From: Naasia sp. SYSU D00057 | GTDB taxonomy: Bacteria > Actinomycetota > Actinomycetes > Actinomycetales > Microbacteriaceae | DNA: 64,000 nucleotides | Direction: 5' to 3' | NCBI RefSeq assembly: GCF_017916505.1 | Contig: NZ_JAFMSZ010000002.1 | Coordinates: forward strand, 186,001 to 250,000 | Shown here: positions 49,282-58,059 of the stretch, piece after piece | Layout: each line of letters begins with the position of its first letter | How positions within the stretch are numbered: the first letter of the stretch is position 1 | Made by a program: the position numbers and the translations under genes | The notes under the pieces: model-generated | Databases searched by the model: none | What the model saw: only the letters and a program-made list of their open reading frames with translations | Told to the model about the DNA's origin: nothing

Positions 49282-49317
49282 GAAGGGGCGGCGGTGCGCT
49301 CGCACCGCCGCCCCTTC
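49282..49317 (-). terminator. Terminator hairpin of the epimerase gene
   Basis: A 17-bp perfect stem (GAAGGGGCGGCGGTGCG with its complement) and minimal loop starts 12 bases after the epimerase stop on the reverse strand. It would also stop read-through from the catabolic operon. Confidence 0.8.
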
Positions 49318-49329
49318 GCGCAGAAGCCC

Positions 49330-50379
49330 CTACTTCGCGTCGGGCGCGAGGGCCGCGAAGGCCTTGCGCGCCTCGTGGTACCCCTGCGCCAGGCGGTCGA
49401 TGAAGGCGTCCGTCTCCGGGTTCGGCTTCGTCTCCTCCGGGTGCTCGGCGCGCCACTGCACCATGCCGAGGGCGGCGCGGTGGAACGTCAGCCGCGGCGA
49501 GAAGCTCGGCACGTACCGGCGGATCTTGCTGTTGTCGAAGATCGCGCTGTGCGCGAGGTCGCCGAGGATCAGGTCGGACCAGAACCAGTCGGGCGCGGCC
49601 ACGGGATAGAACTCGGACGGCACGTGCACGAGCTTGGCCTCCACGCCGAGGGCGTCGGCGAGGATCGTGTAGATCTGGTCCCAGGTGTAGACGTCGTCGG
49701 ACGTGATGTGGAACGCCTCGCCGATCGCCCTCGGGTTGCCGAGCAGGCCGACGAGGCCCTGCGCGAGGTCGTCCGAGTGCGTGAGCGTCCAGAGCGACGT
49801 GCCGTCGCCGTGCACGACGATCTCGTCGCCGCGCACGAGCCGGTCGACGATCGTCCAGTCGCCCGGGAGCGGCGGGTTCGCCTCGTCGTACGTGTGCGAG
49901 GGCCGCACGATCGTGACGGGGAAGCCGTCCTGCATGTAGCGCTGCATCAGCAGGTCTTCGGCGGCGAGCTTGTCGCGGGCGTACGCCAGGTACGGGTTCT
50001 CGCGCAGCGTCGACTCGACGATCGGGGCCTGGAGGATCGGCTTGTGGTAGATCGACGCCGAGCTGATGTAGACGTACTGCTTGGTGCGCGAGCCGAAGAT
50101 CTCGACCATCTGCTGCGCGTCCTCCGGCCCGTAGGACAGGAAGTTGACGACCGAATCGAAGGTGCGGTCGCCGAGCGCCTCCTCTGTGGAGGCGCGGTCG
50201 GTGATGTCCCCGGTCAGCCAGGTGACGCTGTCCGGGAGGTCCCGGCTCTTGGAGTTGTTGCCGCGGTTGAGGACGTACACGTCCATGCCCTCCGCGACGG
50301 AGCGGCGGACGCACGAGGCGCTGATCGTGCCGGTGCCTCCGATGTAGAGGACGCTGATGGGGGCGGACCCGGGAGTCAT
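49330..50379 (-). CDS. NAD-dependent epimerase/dehydratase family protein (atypical extended SDR)
   Basis: A 349-residue extended SDR. The N-terminal nucleotide motif is GGTGTIS near residue 14, differing from the usual GxxGxxG, and the active-site Tyr/Lys pair is in YLAYARDKLAAEDLL. VYVLNRGNNSKSRDLP and TLTHSDDLAQGLVGLL are typical of NAD-dependent epimerases of the isoflavone-reductase/CSP41-like branch acting on sugars or nucleotide sugars. It starts at ATG 50379, 39 bases after the tautomerase-like gene on the same strand, so the two are probably co-transcribed. The exact reaction is unknown. Confidence 0.83.
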   Translation of the reverse strand: MTPGSAPISVLYIGGTGTISASCVRRSVAEGMDVYVLNRGNNSKSRDLPDSVTWLTGDITDRASTEEALGDRTFDSVVNFLSYGPEDAQQMVEIFGSRTKQYVYISSASIYHKPILQAPIVESTLRENPYLAYARDKLAAEDLLMQRYMQDGFPVTIVRPSHTYDEANPPLPGDWTIVDRLVRGDEIVVHGDGTSLWTLTHSDDLAQGLVGLLGNPRAIGEAFHITSDDVYTWDQIYTILADALGVEAKLVHVPSEFYPVAAPDWFWSDLILGDLAHSAIFDNSKIRRYVPSFSPRLTFHRAALGMVQWRAEHPEETKPNPETDAFIDRLAQGYHEARKAFAALAPDAK

Positions 50380-50417
50380 TGGTGCCTTTCGCGAGCGAGC
50401 GGAGGGGGTGGTCGGGA

Positions 50418-50774
50418 TCAGAGGGTGCCGGCGTACCAGTCCTCGAAGCCGTTCTCGGCGACGGCGATGAGGATGTCCTCACGGCGGATGCCGAGCGCCT
50501 CGAGGCGCGTCACGATCGCGCGGAACAGCTTGCGCTTGGTGTCCACGCTGTACATGTGGACCATGAGGATCTGGATGAGCAGGAGGCTCTGGCGGTCGAC
50601 CCCGCCGAAGCCGCCGAACTTCAGCTCGCCGGGCTCGTGCGGCCGGAAGACGTGGAAGAGGTCGTCCGGCACGATGCCGAGGGCGTCCACCTGCGCCTGC
50701 TGGATCTCGCGGCTGATCGCGTCGCCGTGCGCTTCGTAGACCTCGCGCTCGAGGTCGATCTGGATGAGCGGCAT
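50418..50774 (-). CDS. Tautomerase-family protein
   Basis: A 118-residue protein of the 4-oxalocrotonate tautomerase superfamily. After removal of Met, PLIQIDLER gives the N-terminal catalytic Pro, and QILMVHMYSVDTKRKLFRAIVTRLEALGI follows the fold of the longer (about 115-130 residue) members. The ATG at 50774 has GAGGAGG upstream; the longer frame to 50870 is rejected because it would bury the Pro. It probably isomerises keto-enol acids, a sensible partner for keto-deoxy-sugar-acid metabolism. It is divergent from the sugar ABC importer. Confidence 0.82.
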   Translation of the reverse strand: MPLIQIDLEREVYEAHGDAISREIQQAQVDALGIVPDDLFHVFRPHEPGELKFGGFGGVDRQSLLLIQILMVHMYSVDTKRKLFRAIVTRLEALGIRREDILIAVAENGFEDWYAGTL

Positions 50775-50886
50775 GTTCCTCCTCGTCGAGGCGCCCGAAG
50801 GGTTCGACCGCAGCCGCGCCTCTGCGCTGACGGCCGGAGTCAGCCTACGGAGGGCGAAAACCTCCCGCAACTTTCAGGCCTCGGGA

Positions 50887-51026
50887 GGAAAAACTTTCCA
50901 CGGTGTGACCGATCCTCCACAGCCGGCTGACCGATAGCACCCATCGGAAGCGTTTCGGCGGGTGTCCTGGCGCTCAACGAACGCGCCCCTCGATCTCAGG
51001 TCTCGGAGCGATAACGAAACCTTTCG
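50887..51026. promoter_or_regulatory. Candidate LacI-type operators in the tautomerase/ABC divergent region
   Basis: This part of the 529-base gap holds three palindromic sites: GGAAAAACTTTCC (50887-50899), CGGAAGCGTTTCG (50945-50957) with the central CG typical of LacI operators, and CGAAACCTTTCG (51015-51026) just upstream of the -35 of the importer promoter. The LacI-family gene at 55185 is the obvious candidate to bind them. Confidence 0.5.
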
Positions 51027-51043
51027 GGATTCGCCCCAAAATG

Positions 51044-51072
51044 TTGACGCCCTTTCGGGGGCCGCGTACGTT
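51044..51072 (+). promoter_or_regulatory. Sigma70-type promoter of the sugar ABC importer
   Basis: TTGACG (51044-51049) and TACGTT (51067-51072) are 17 bases apart, the ideal spacing. The predicted start leaves a 5' leader of about 225 bases before the lipoprotein gene, in which I see no ORF with a convincing start. CTTTCGGG occurs both between the elements and in the operator just upstream. Confidence 0.6.
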
Positions 51073-51303
51073 GTCCCCGACTGCGATGGATTCGAGCCGA
51101 AAGCTCGGGTTGGAGACAAAGATGTTGTTCGCCTGACGAACGGTCGGCTGTGCCGGCTCTCCATCGCGGCGACCCCGCCCGGAGACCGGCTCATCCTCCG
51201 GACGATGGCGTCCCGTCCTCCCCCATCGCACTCCGCGGCGCAGCAGCGTCGCGGGATGCGGTACCGGTCACGAAGCTGTGCCGGCGACAAGTCAAGGAGA
51301 AGG

Positions 51304-52668
51304 ATGTTCACAGCACATCGAGGACGCCGCGGGCTGCGCACCGTCGCCGCCGTCGGCACGACGCTGATGGCGGCCGCCGCGCTCACCGCGTGCGCCGGCG
51401 GAGGCAGCGGCGGCAGCGAGGGCTCCGCCGACTCGGGCACGATCGACTGGTGGGGCTGGACCCCCGACGTCAACGTCGCCACGTCCTACATCGAGGCCTT
51501 CAACGAGGAATACCCCGACATCAAGGTCAACTACAAGCAGGTCCCGATCGAGGACTGGGAGGCCGCGCTTCGGCCCGCGCTGCAGACCTCGAGCGGCCCC
51601 GACATCTTCGGCGTGCAGCCCGGCTCGCGCGTCGACGCGTTCAAGACCTTCGCCGAGGACCTCACCCCGCTCGCCGAGGAGGCTCTCGGCGCGGACTGGC
51701 AGGAGAAGGTGTCGCAGATCGGCATCGACGGCCTCACCGCCGACGGCAAGCTCGTCGCGATGTCGGTCGGCGCCGTCTACGCCGGCTCGATGTGGGTGAA
51801 CCAGGCCCTGTTCGACCAGGTCGGCCTCGAGCACCCCACGACCCTCGACGAGTGGATCGACGCCTGCAACACGTTCCGCGAGAACAACATCGGCTGCTTC
51901 GTGCAGGGCGCCTCGCAGGAGGGCTTCGACCAGGACACGCTGCAGGCGATCGCCGAGCGCGTGGAGCCGGGCGCGTGGACCGAGGCCTCGAAGGGCGAGC
52001 GGCCGTGGAACGACCCCGCCATCGTCGAGACGTTCGAGATCTGGAAGCGCCTCTTCACCGACGGGATCATGCAGGAGGGCGCGATCGGCTACGCCCAGTA
52101 CCCCGACGCGAACAACGACTTCATGGCGGGCGAGTACGCGATGATCATGATGGGCTCCTGGTACACCCAGTACGCCCCCGAGGAGGGCATGCTCGCCGCC
52201 ATCGGCGCGGCCGGCGTCTCCAACCCGGAGCCGTTCCCGCTCGTGCCGATCGAGTTCCCGGACGTCGCGGGCAAGGGCAACCCCGCCGGCTACTTCGGTG
52301 ACGCGGACTACGGCCTCGCGCTCAGCAACAAGTCCGACAACAAGGCGGCAGCCCGCACGTTCATCACGTGGCTGACCACCAACGAGGACGCGCAGCAGCT
52401 CGTCGCGGACAAGCTGAACAACATCCCGGCCCTCAACGGCGCCGTGCCGAACTGGGAGAACATCAAGCTGCCGTTCCCGGACGTGCAGCTCGAGGCGCTC
52501 CAGAGCTACACGGAGACCGTCTCGGACACGGAGCTGGCCCGCTTCCTGCACCTCAACACGGACGAGCAGGATGCGATCCTGGCGGCCGCGGTCTCGATCG
52601 CGGAAGGCACGGCGACGCCCCAGGAGGCGGCGGACACCATGCAGTCCACCGTCGAGGCGCTCGGCTGA
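51304..52668 (+). CDS. Sugar ABC transporter substrate-binding lipoprotein (CUT1 family)
   Basis: A 454-residue extracellular binding protein. A long basic signal peptide ends in the lipobox LTAC with C30, followed by a Gly/Ser linker. The mature protein reads TIDWWGWTPDVNVATSYIEAFNEEYPDIKVNYK, typical of family 1 sugar-binding proteins for oligosaccharides or glycosides. The ATG at 51304 has AAGGAGAAGG directly before it; the frame is open far upstream but only into the leader. It is the first gene of the importer operon, followed by a strong double hairpin that probably raises its level relative to the permeases. Confidence 0.9.
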   Translation: MFTAHRGRRGLRTVAAVGTTLMAAAALTACAGGGSGGSEGSADSGTIDWWGWTPDVNVATSYIEAFNEEYPDIKVNYKQVPIEDWEAALRPALQTSSGPDIFGVQPGSRVDAFKTFAEDLTPLAEEALGADWQEKVSQIGIDGLTADGKLVAMSVGAVYAGSMWVNQALFDQVGLEHPTTLDEWIDACNTFRENNIGCFVQGASQEGFDQDTLQAIAERVEPGAWTEASKGERPWNDPAIVETFEIWKRLFTDGIMQEGAIGYAQYPDANNDFMAGEYAMIMMGSWYTQYAPEEGMLAAIGAAGVSNPEPFPLVPIEFPDVAGKGNPAGYFGDADYGLALSNKSDNKAAARTFITWLTTNEDAQQLVADKLNNIPALNGAVPNWENIKLPFPDVQLEALQSYTETVSDTELARFLHLNTDEQDAILAAAVSIAEGTATPQEAADTMQSTVEALG

Positions 52669-52703
52669 TCCCTTCGCACCATCCCCGCCGGTGATCCGGC
52701 ACC

Positions 52704-52764
52704 GGGTCGGCCGGCCGCTCGCGGCCGGCCGACCCCCACGACATCCTCCGGCGGAGCCGCCGGA
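52704..52764 (+). other. Double hairpin between binding-protein and permease genes
   Basis: A perfect 15-bp stem (GGGTCGGCCGGCCGC with its complement, 52704-52735) is followed by an 8-bp stem (TCCGGCGG/CCGCCGGA, 52747-52764). Such intercistronic hairpins usually stabilise the binding-protein message and reduce permease expression. Confidence 0.7.
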
Positions 52765-52785
52765 ACCCAACGCAAAGGAGCGGGT

Positions 52786-53748
52786 GTGGTCACCACCGAA
52801 CCCTTGACCGATGTCGACCCGGCCACGGCGACCGGCGGCACCGTCGCCGCCGCACGTCGAGGCCGGAAGGGACGCCGCGCCCTGCAGCCGCACGGCCTCC
52901 CGTGGATCCTGCCGGGCCTCGTGCTCTCGGTGGGCGTCCTCTACTACTGCATCGGCTACACGGCCGTCATCTCCACCTGGGACTGGGACGGCATCAGCCC
53001 GAACCCGGAGCAGGTCGGGCTGCGCAACTACACGCAGATGTTCGCGGACCCCATCTTCTGGGGCGCCATCCGCAACACCGTGCTCTTCTTCGTCATCACC
53101 TTCACGGTGCAGACCGTGCTCGGGATGCTCTTCGCGGTGCTGCTGCACTCGCGGGTGAAGCTCGCGGTGCTCTACAAGGTGATCATCTTCATCCCGGTCG
53201 TGCTCGCGCCGGCGATCATGGCGCCCGTCTTCCGCCAGTTCTTCGGCGCCGACGGCCAGTTCAACTGGATCCTCGAGCACATCGGCCTCGGCGCGATCAC
53301 GCAGCCGTGGCTCGGCCAGTCGAGCACCGCTCTGTGGGTGCTCATGGCGATCACCGTCTGGCAGTGGACGGGCCTCACCTTCGTGCTCTACTACGCCGCG
53401 ATGGGCCAGATCGACCAGTCCATCCTCGAGGCCGCGCGCATCGACGGCGCCGGCAACCTCCGGGTCATCTGGAGCATCATCTGGCCCGGCGTCCGCGGCA
53501 CCACCGTGGCGCTCGCCATGCTGGGGGCGATCGGCGCACTCAAGACCTTCGACTGGCCATGGCTCGTCACCGTGGCGGGCCCCAACCACGCCACCGAGTT
53601 CCTCGGCACGATCATCTACCGCCAGACGATCCCCAACTACCACGTCGGCTACGGCGCGGCGGTCTCGATCCTGCTGCTGGTGCTCGCCCTCATCATGGCG
53701 ATCTTCCTGCAGGTCCGCGGTCGCGAGAAGAACGAGAAGGCGAGCTAG
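52786..53748 (+). CDS. Sugar ABC transporter permease (MalF/UgpA-like)
   Basis: A 320-residue permease with six or seven helices. A cytoplasmic N-terminus rich in Arg/Lys (RRGRKGRRALQ) leads into helix 1 (WILPGLVLSVGVLYYCIGYT), and the EAA loop, which docks the ATPase, reads EAARIDGAGNLRVIWSIIWPGVRG near residue 220. The start is GTG at 52786 with AAAGGAG upstream. It pairs with the next permease. No ATP-binding gene is in the operon, so a shared MsiK-type ATPase encoded elsewhere is the likely energy source. Confidence 0.9.
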   Translation: MVTTEPLTDVDPATATGGTVAAARRGRKGRRALQPHGLPWILPGLVLSVGVLYYCIGYTAVISTWDWDGISPNPEQVGLRNYTQMFADPIFWGAIRNTVLFFVITFTVQTVLGMLFAVLLHSRVKLAVLYKVIIFIPVVLAPAIMAPVFRQFFGADGQFNWILEHIGLGAITQPWLGQSSTALWVLMAITVWQWTGLTFVLYYAAMGQIDQSILEAARIDGAGNLRVIWSIIWPGVRGTTVALAMLGAIGALKTFDWPWLVTVAGPNHATEFLGTIIYRQTIPNYHVGYGAAVSILLLVLALIMAIFLQVRGREKNEKAS

Positions 53749-53750
53749 GC

Positions 53751-54539
53751 ATGTTCGAAGTGCGTTCGCTGCCCGGCAAGATCGGGCTCCAGCTGCTCGT
53801 CACCCTGCTGACGATCCCGTTCCTTCTCCCCCTGATCGCGATGGTGCAGGGCTCGCTGGCGGGTGCCGGCTTCGCCAACTACGCCGCGGTGCTCAGCGTG
53901 GGGAGCATCTGGAACTTCTTCATCAGCTCGACGATCATCGCCGCGGGCGTGATCGTCCTGGTCTACGTGGTGACGATGCTCACCGCGTACGGGTTCGCGA
54001 AGTTCCGCATCCCCGGCAAGGAGGTCTACTTCTGGCTGCTCCTCGCCTGCCTGACGCTGCCGGAGGTGGTGCTCCTGGCACCGCTGTTCGCCACCGCGGT
54101 GCAGACCGGCCTGTACGACACGTACTGGGCGGTCATCCTGCCCCTCGCCGCGCTGCAGGTGCCGTTCGCGGTGCTCCTGGTCCGCAACTTCATCAACGGG
54201 ATCCCGGACGAGCTGTTCGAGGCCGCCCGCGTGGACGGCGCGAACTCGTTCCGCGGCTTCCTCTACCTCGTGATCCCGCTGACCCGGCCGATCGCCGCCG
54301 CGGTGCTGATCTTCACGCTGATCGGCGCCTGGAACAACTACCTGCTCCCGCTCGTGTTCCTGCAGGACCCGGCGAAGCAGACCATCACCCTGCTGCCCTC
54401 CTACTTCATCGGGCAGTTCAGCAACGACCAGACGAAGGTGCTCGCCTCCGCGGTGCTCACCGCGCTCCCGGAGGTCATCGCGTACCTGTCGCTCCAGCGC
54501 CTCTTCGAGCGCGGTCTGGCCGCCGGTGCCATCAAGTAG
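53751..54539 (+). CDS. Sugar ABC transporter permease (MalG/UgpE-like)
   Basis: A 262-residue partner permease with six helices and the EAA loop EAARVDGANSFRGFLYLVIPLTRP near residue 160. Helix 1 is LQLLVTLLTIPFLLPLIAMV. It starts at ATG 53751, two bases after the previous stop. The 3' end overlaps the ThuA-like gene by 14 bases, so the latter is part of the same operon. The substrate is not readable from the permeases; the neighbouring catabolic genes suggest a pentose-containing or glucose-containing oligosaccharide. Confidence 0.9.
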   Translation: MFEVRSLPGKIGLQLLVTLLTIPFLLPLIAMVQGSLAGAGFANYAAVLSVGSIWNFFISSTIIAAGVIVLVYVVTMLTAYGFAKFRIPGKEVYFWLLLACLTLPEVVLLAPLFATAVQTGLYDTYWAVILPLAALQVPFAVLLVRNFINGIPDELFEAARVDGANSFRGFLYLVIPLTRPIAAAVLIFTLIGAWNNYLLPLVFLQDPAKQTITLLPSYFIGQFSNDQTKVLASAVLTALPEVIAYLSLQRLFERGLAAGAIK

Positions 54540-55212
54540 CGCCGTCCCGTCCGCCCTTCTGCTGACGGGCGGACGGGACCCGTTCGTCGACCCCTGGCAC
54601 CCGTTCGCGGAGACGGCGCCCCGCATCGCGGCGGTGCTCGAGAGCGCGGGGCTCGCCGTCGAGGTCAGCGATCGGGTGGCGGAGCGGCTCGCCGACCTCT
54701 CCGGGGTCGACCTGCTCGTCGTCTCGGCGCCCGAGCCGGCCGCACTCGTGCCGGACGGTGTGCGGCAGGCGGCGCGGCGGGGCCTGCAGGCGCACCTCGC
54801 GCGCGGCGGGGCCGTGGCGGGCGTGCACATCGGCGCCGTCGGGCTGCTCGGCCTGCCCGAGTGGCGCTCGGCGATCGGCGCCCGCTGGGGCGAGCACACG
54901 ATGCACCCGCCCCTCGGCCCGGCCGACCTCGACGTGGTGCCCGGTCCGGCGACGGAGGGTATCGAGAGCTGCTCGGTCATCGACGAGCGCTACACGCGGC
55001 TCGAGATGGATCCGGGCGCCGAGGTGCTGATCTCGCACCGCCACGACGGCAGGGAGCACCCGCTGCTGTGGCGCCGGGAGCGCGACGGTGTGCGCTCGGT
55101 CGGCGACGCCCTCGGACACGACACCCGGTCCTTCGACTCTGGCGAGCACGTCGAGCTGCTGCGCCGCTCGTTCGCATGGGCGGCTCAGGCCGCGGGGGCC
55201 TCCGCCGGCTGA
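54526..55212 (+). CDS. ThuA-like protein (first copy)
   Basis: A 228-residue protein related to ThuA, a class I glutamine amidotransferase-like fold linked to trehalose and disaccharide use. ALLLTGGRDPFVDPWHPFAETAPRI at the N-terminus, VVSAPEP, AHLARGGAVAGVHIGAVGLL and GEHTMHPPL follow the ThuA pattern, though divergently. The only start that keeps the N-terminus is GTG at 54526, overlapping the permease by 14 bases. The 3' end overlaps the convergent LacI gene by 28 bases. ThuA proteins help convert 3-keto-disaccharides in rhizobia; here the role is inferred from context. Confidence 0.7.
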   Translation: MPSSSAVPSALLLTGGRDPFVDPWHPFAETAPRIAAVLESAGLAVEVSDRVAERLADLSGVDLLVVSAPEPAALVPDGVRQAARRGLQAHLARGGAVAGVHIGAVGLLGLPEWRSAIGARWGEHTMHPPLGPADLDVVPGPATEGIESCSVIDERYTRLEMDPGAEVLISHRHDGREHPLLWRRERDGVRSVGDALGHDTRSFDSGEHVELLRRSFAWAAQAAGASAG

Positions 55213-56231
55213 AGCGCGGTGGTGCTGTCGCGCACGACGAGGCTCGTCGCGAGGTCGACGCGCAGGGTCTCCGTCTCCTGCCCGTTCCGCAGCTGCAGCG
55301 CGAGCCGGGTGGCCTGCTCCGCCATCTCGGTGAGCGGCTGCCGGACGGTCGTGAGCGGCGGGCCCACCCACTGGGCGACCTGGAGGTCGTCGTAGCCGAC
55401 GACGGAGAGGTCCTCCGGCACCCGGAGGCCCAGCTCCCGCGCGGCCTCGTAGACGCCGAACGCCTGCAGGTCGCTGCCGGCGAAGATCGCGGTGGGCCGG
55501 TCCGGGCGGCTGAGCAGGCGCTGGCCGTGCTCGATGCCGTCCTCCCGATGGAAGTCGCCGAATACGACGAGGTCGTCGTCCACCTCGACGCCGGCCTCCT
55601 CCATGGCGGAGCGGAAGCCGGAGACCCGTGCGCGCGAGCACATCAGGTCGTCGGGGCCGGAGATCATCGCGATGCGGCGGTGCCCGAGCGAGAGCAGGTG
55701 GCGGGTGGCGAGAAGCCCGCCCGACCAGTTGGCCGAGCCCACCGACGGCACGTCGGGCGCGGGGTCGCCGGCGGGGTCGAGGATGACGAACGGGATGTTG
55801 CGCGACCGCAGCTGCAGCTTGTGCTGAGGCGACAGGTCCGAGAAGACCAGGATCACTCCCGCCGGCCGCCGCTGCAGCACGCCGTCGATCCACTCCGGGC
55901 CCGGCGAGTGCCGGTCCCCGGACTCCGTGACGACGACGCTCATGCCGTTCTCGCGGGCGATGTGCTCGACCCCGCGGAGGATCTCGATCACCCACACACT
56001 GACGAGGTCGTTGACCACGAGCTCGATGAGCGGGTTGGGCTGAGCGGCGCCGCGCCGGTTGTAGCCGCTGGCCTGCAGCAGCTCCTCGACGCGAGCGCGC
56101 GTCTCAGGGGCTACGCCGGGGCGGCCGTTGAGGACCTTCGACACCGTCGACATCGACACGGACGCCTCGCCGGCGATCCGGGCGAGGGTCGCCCGCGATG
56201 CCCGCGTTCCGGGGTAGATCTCGTCGGTCAT
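55185..56231 (-). CDS. LacI-family transcriptional regulator
   Basis: A 348-residue repressor. The N-terminal helix-turn-helix and hinge run from ATLARIAGEASVSMSTVSKVLNG to RARVEELLQASGY (about residues 14-58), followed by a periplasmic-binding-protein-like sugar domain (GVILVFSDLS, AIFAGSDLQAFGVY, VGYDDLQVAQWVGPPLTTVRQP). It is convergent with the importer operon and upstream of the Gfo/Idh gene region on the reverse strand. It probably controls the importer and perhaps the wider sugar island through GAARCGYTTC-type sites such as that at 50945; the effector is unknown. Confidence 0.92.
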   Translation of the reverse strand: MTDEIYPGTRASRATLARIAGEASVSMSTVSKVLNGRPGVAPETRARVEELLQASGYNRRGAAQPNPLIELVVNDLVSVWVIEILRGVEHIARENGMSVVVTESGDRHSPGPEWIDGVLQRRPAGVILVFSDLSPQHKLQLRSRNIPFVILDPAGDPAPDVPSVGSANWSGGLLATRHLLSLGHRRIAMISGPDDLMCSRARVSGFRSAMEEAGVEVDDDLVVFGDFHREDGIEHGQRLLSRPDRPTAIFAGSDLQAFGVYEAARELGLRVPEDLSVVGYDDLQVAQWVGPPLTTVRQPLTEMAEQATRLALQLRNGQETETLRVDLATSLVVRDSTTALQPAEAPAA

Positions 56232-56266
56232 CTGCTCACCTTAACTTCGAGGCGGCGCCTCGCCGC

Positions 56267-57364
56267 TCACCAGCTCTCGGGGCGCGCGTCGAGCGGCACG
56301 TCGGCGGGGCGGGCGGGCGCGCTCGTCAGCTCGACGACGCGGTGCTCGCGGCCGGCGCGGAGGATCGCGTCCATGATCTCGAGCACGTGGAAGGCGAGCT
56401 CGCCGGAGGCGCGGTGGGGCCGGTCCGTCTCGATCGCCCGCGCCATGTCGGCGAGGCCGACACCGCGACCCGCATCGGCGTAGCCGCCGGCAACCGGGGC
56501 GACGGTCCACTCCGGCTCGCTGCGGGTCCAGATCTCGACCGGGTCGGAGAACCGGTTCGGGTCGGGCACCGCGATCGTGCCCTCGGTGCCGTACAGCTCG
56601 AACAGCGGCGTGCGGGAGGCCCACACCTCGAAGCTGACCGTGATGGTGGAGTAGGTGCCGCCGGCGTGCTCGAGGATCGCCGACACGTGCGTGTCGACGT
56701 CCACGGTCAGCGCGGTGCCCTGCAGCGGACCGGTCGCCACCGAGCGCTCCCGCTCCGACCGCACCGCCGCGCCCGAGACGCGGACCACGGGTCCGAGCAG
56801 GCTCACGAGCGTCGTCAGGTAGTAGGGACCCATGTCGAAGAGGGGTCCGCCGCCGTCCTGGTAGTAGAACGCCGGCGCCGGGTGCCACAGCTCGTGCCCG
56901 GGCGCCGTCCACTGCGCGCTCGCCGACACGGGCGTGCCGATCCGGCCCTCGTCGAGCAGGCGGCGCGCCGTCTGCACGCCCGTGCCGAGCACGGTGTCCG
57001 GAGCGGAGCCGACGCGCAGGCCGCGCTCCTCCGCGAGAGCGAGCATCGGGGCCGCCTCGTCGGGGGCGAGGGCGAGCGGCTTCTCGGCGAAGACGTGCTT
57101 GCCGTTCTGCAGGGCGCGGGTGCCGACCTCGACGTGCGCGGCGGGGATGGTGAGGTTGAGCACGACGTCGACGTCGGGGCTCGCGAGGAGCTCGTCCACC
57201 GTGAGGGCCCGGACGCCCTGCTCCGCGGCGACCTCGCGGGCCCGCTCCTCGTTGAGGTCGGCGACGGCGGTCAGCTCGAGGTTCGGCAGGGTCGGCAGCT
57301 GCGCGAAGTACTGCTCGCTGATCTTGCCGACGCCGACGACCCCGACCCTCAGCGGGCCGCCCAC
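56267..57364 (-). CDS. Gfo/Idh/MocA-family oxidoreductase
   Basis: A 365-residue NAD(P)-dependent sugar oxidoreductase. The Rossmann motif is GVVGVGKIS (near residues 7-15), the catalytic Lys lies in EKPLAL, and GGGPLFDMGPYYLTTLVSLLG is the usual C-terminal-domain segment. The GTG at 57364 has GAGGGG upstream and overlaps the ThuA gene by 16 bases, so the two are coupled. Gfo/Idh plus ThuA pairs are known to oxidise disaccharides at C3 (3-keto sugar pathway). Here they probably act on the sugar brought in by the adjacent ABC importer. Confidence 0.88.
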   Translation of the reverse strand: MGGPLRVGVVGVGKISEQYFAQLPTLPNLELTAVADLNEERAREVAAEQGVRALTVDELLASPDVDVVLNLTIPAAHVEVGTRALQNGKHVFAEKPLALAPDEAAPMLALAEERGLRVGSAPDTVLGTGVQTARRLLDEGRIGTPVSASAQWTAPGHELWHPAPAFYYQDGGGPLFDMGPYYLTTLVSLLGPVVRVSGAAVRSERERSVATGPLQGTALTVDVDTHVSAILEHAGGTYSTITVSFEVWASRTPLFELYGTEGTIAVPDPNRFSDPVEIWTRSEPEWTVAPVAGGYADAGRGVGLADMARAIETDRPHRASGELAFHVLEIMDAILRAGREHRVVELTSAPARPADVPLDARPESW

Positions 57365-58059
57365 AGCAGGCCCCTCTCGATGATGGTGCGGACGTTGGAG
57401 TCGCGGACGATCTCGACGCGGTGGCCGGGCGTCGACACGAAGATGCGGCCCTTGCCCCACTGGCGGGTCCAGATCGCCGGCGAGGTGATCGGCCGGTTCC
57501 AGGCATCCCAGGGCCGCACCTCCTGGGTCGTCGTCGCGAGCACGTCGAGGTAGTCGTCGTGCAGCACCCAGTACTGCTCGGTCGTGAGCTCGAAGTCGTC
57601 GATGCCCTCGGTGATCGGGTGGCTCCGCCCGAGCTCGGTGATCTCGTACCGGTGGGGCAGGTAGTTGTCGGACTGCTCGCCCGTCCGCTCGTCGGGGTGC
57701 TTGCCCGGGTGCGCCGCGAACTGGCCGCCCATCATCTGGAGGTAGTCGGAGTTGTTGCGGTACGAGTCAGCGATGCCGCCGTGCCAGCCCGCGTAGCCGG
57801 CACCGTTCTCGATCGCGCGGCGCAGGCCCTGGAACTGCTCGTTCTCGATGGTCGACATCGTGTTGGTCTGCACGATCAGGTCGACGGTCGCCATGTACTC
57901 GTCGTCGGCGTAGACGGCGGGCGACTCCTCGACCCGCACCTCGAAGCCGCTCTGCTCGAGGAAGGGGATGAACTCCTCCGTGGTCTCGACGGGCTGGTGC
58001 CCGTCCCATCCCCCGCGCACCACCAGGGCGCGCTTGGCTCCCGTCTGCTCGACCGTCAT
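57349..58059 (-). CDS. ThuA domain-containing protein (second copy)
   Basis: A 236-residue ThuA protein, much closer to the family consensus than the copy at 54526: VVRGGWDGHQPVETTEEFIPFLE, NGAGYAGWHGGIADSY, GGQFAAHPG and VLHDDYLDVLATT. The active-site region carries His residues but no amidotransferase Cys, as in other ThuA proteins. The ATG at 58059 with GAGG upstream is used; the longer frame to 58302 covers the promoter region. It is coupled to the Gfo/Idh gene by a 16-base overlap and the pair probably forms an operon. Confidence 0.88.
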   Translation of the reverse strand: MTVEQTGAKRALVVRGGWDGHQPVETTEEFIPFLEQSGFEVRVEESPAVYADDEYMATVDLIVQTNTMSTIENEQFQGLRRAIENGAGYAGWHGGIADSYRNNSDYLQMMGGQFAAHPGKHPDERTGEQSDNYLPHRYEITELGRSHPITEGIDDFELTTEQYWVLHDDYLDVLATTTQEVRPWDAWNRPITSPAIWTRQWGKGRIFVSTPGHRVEIVRDSNVRTIIERGLLWAAR

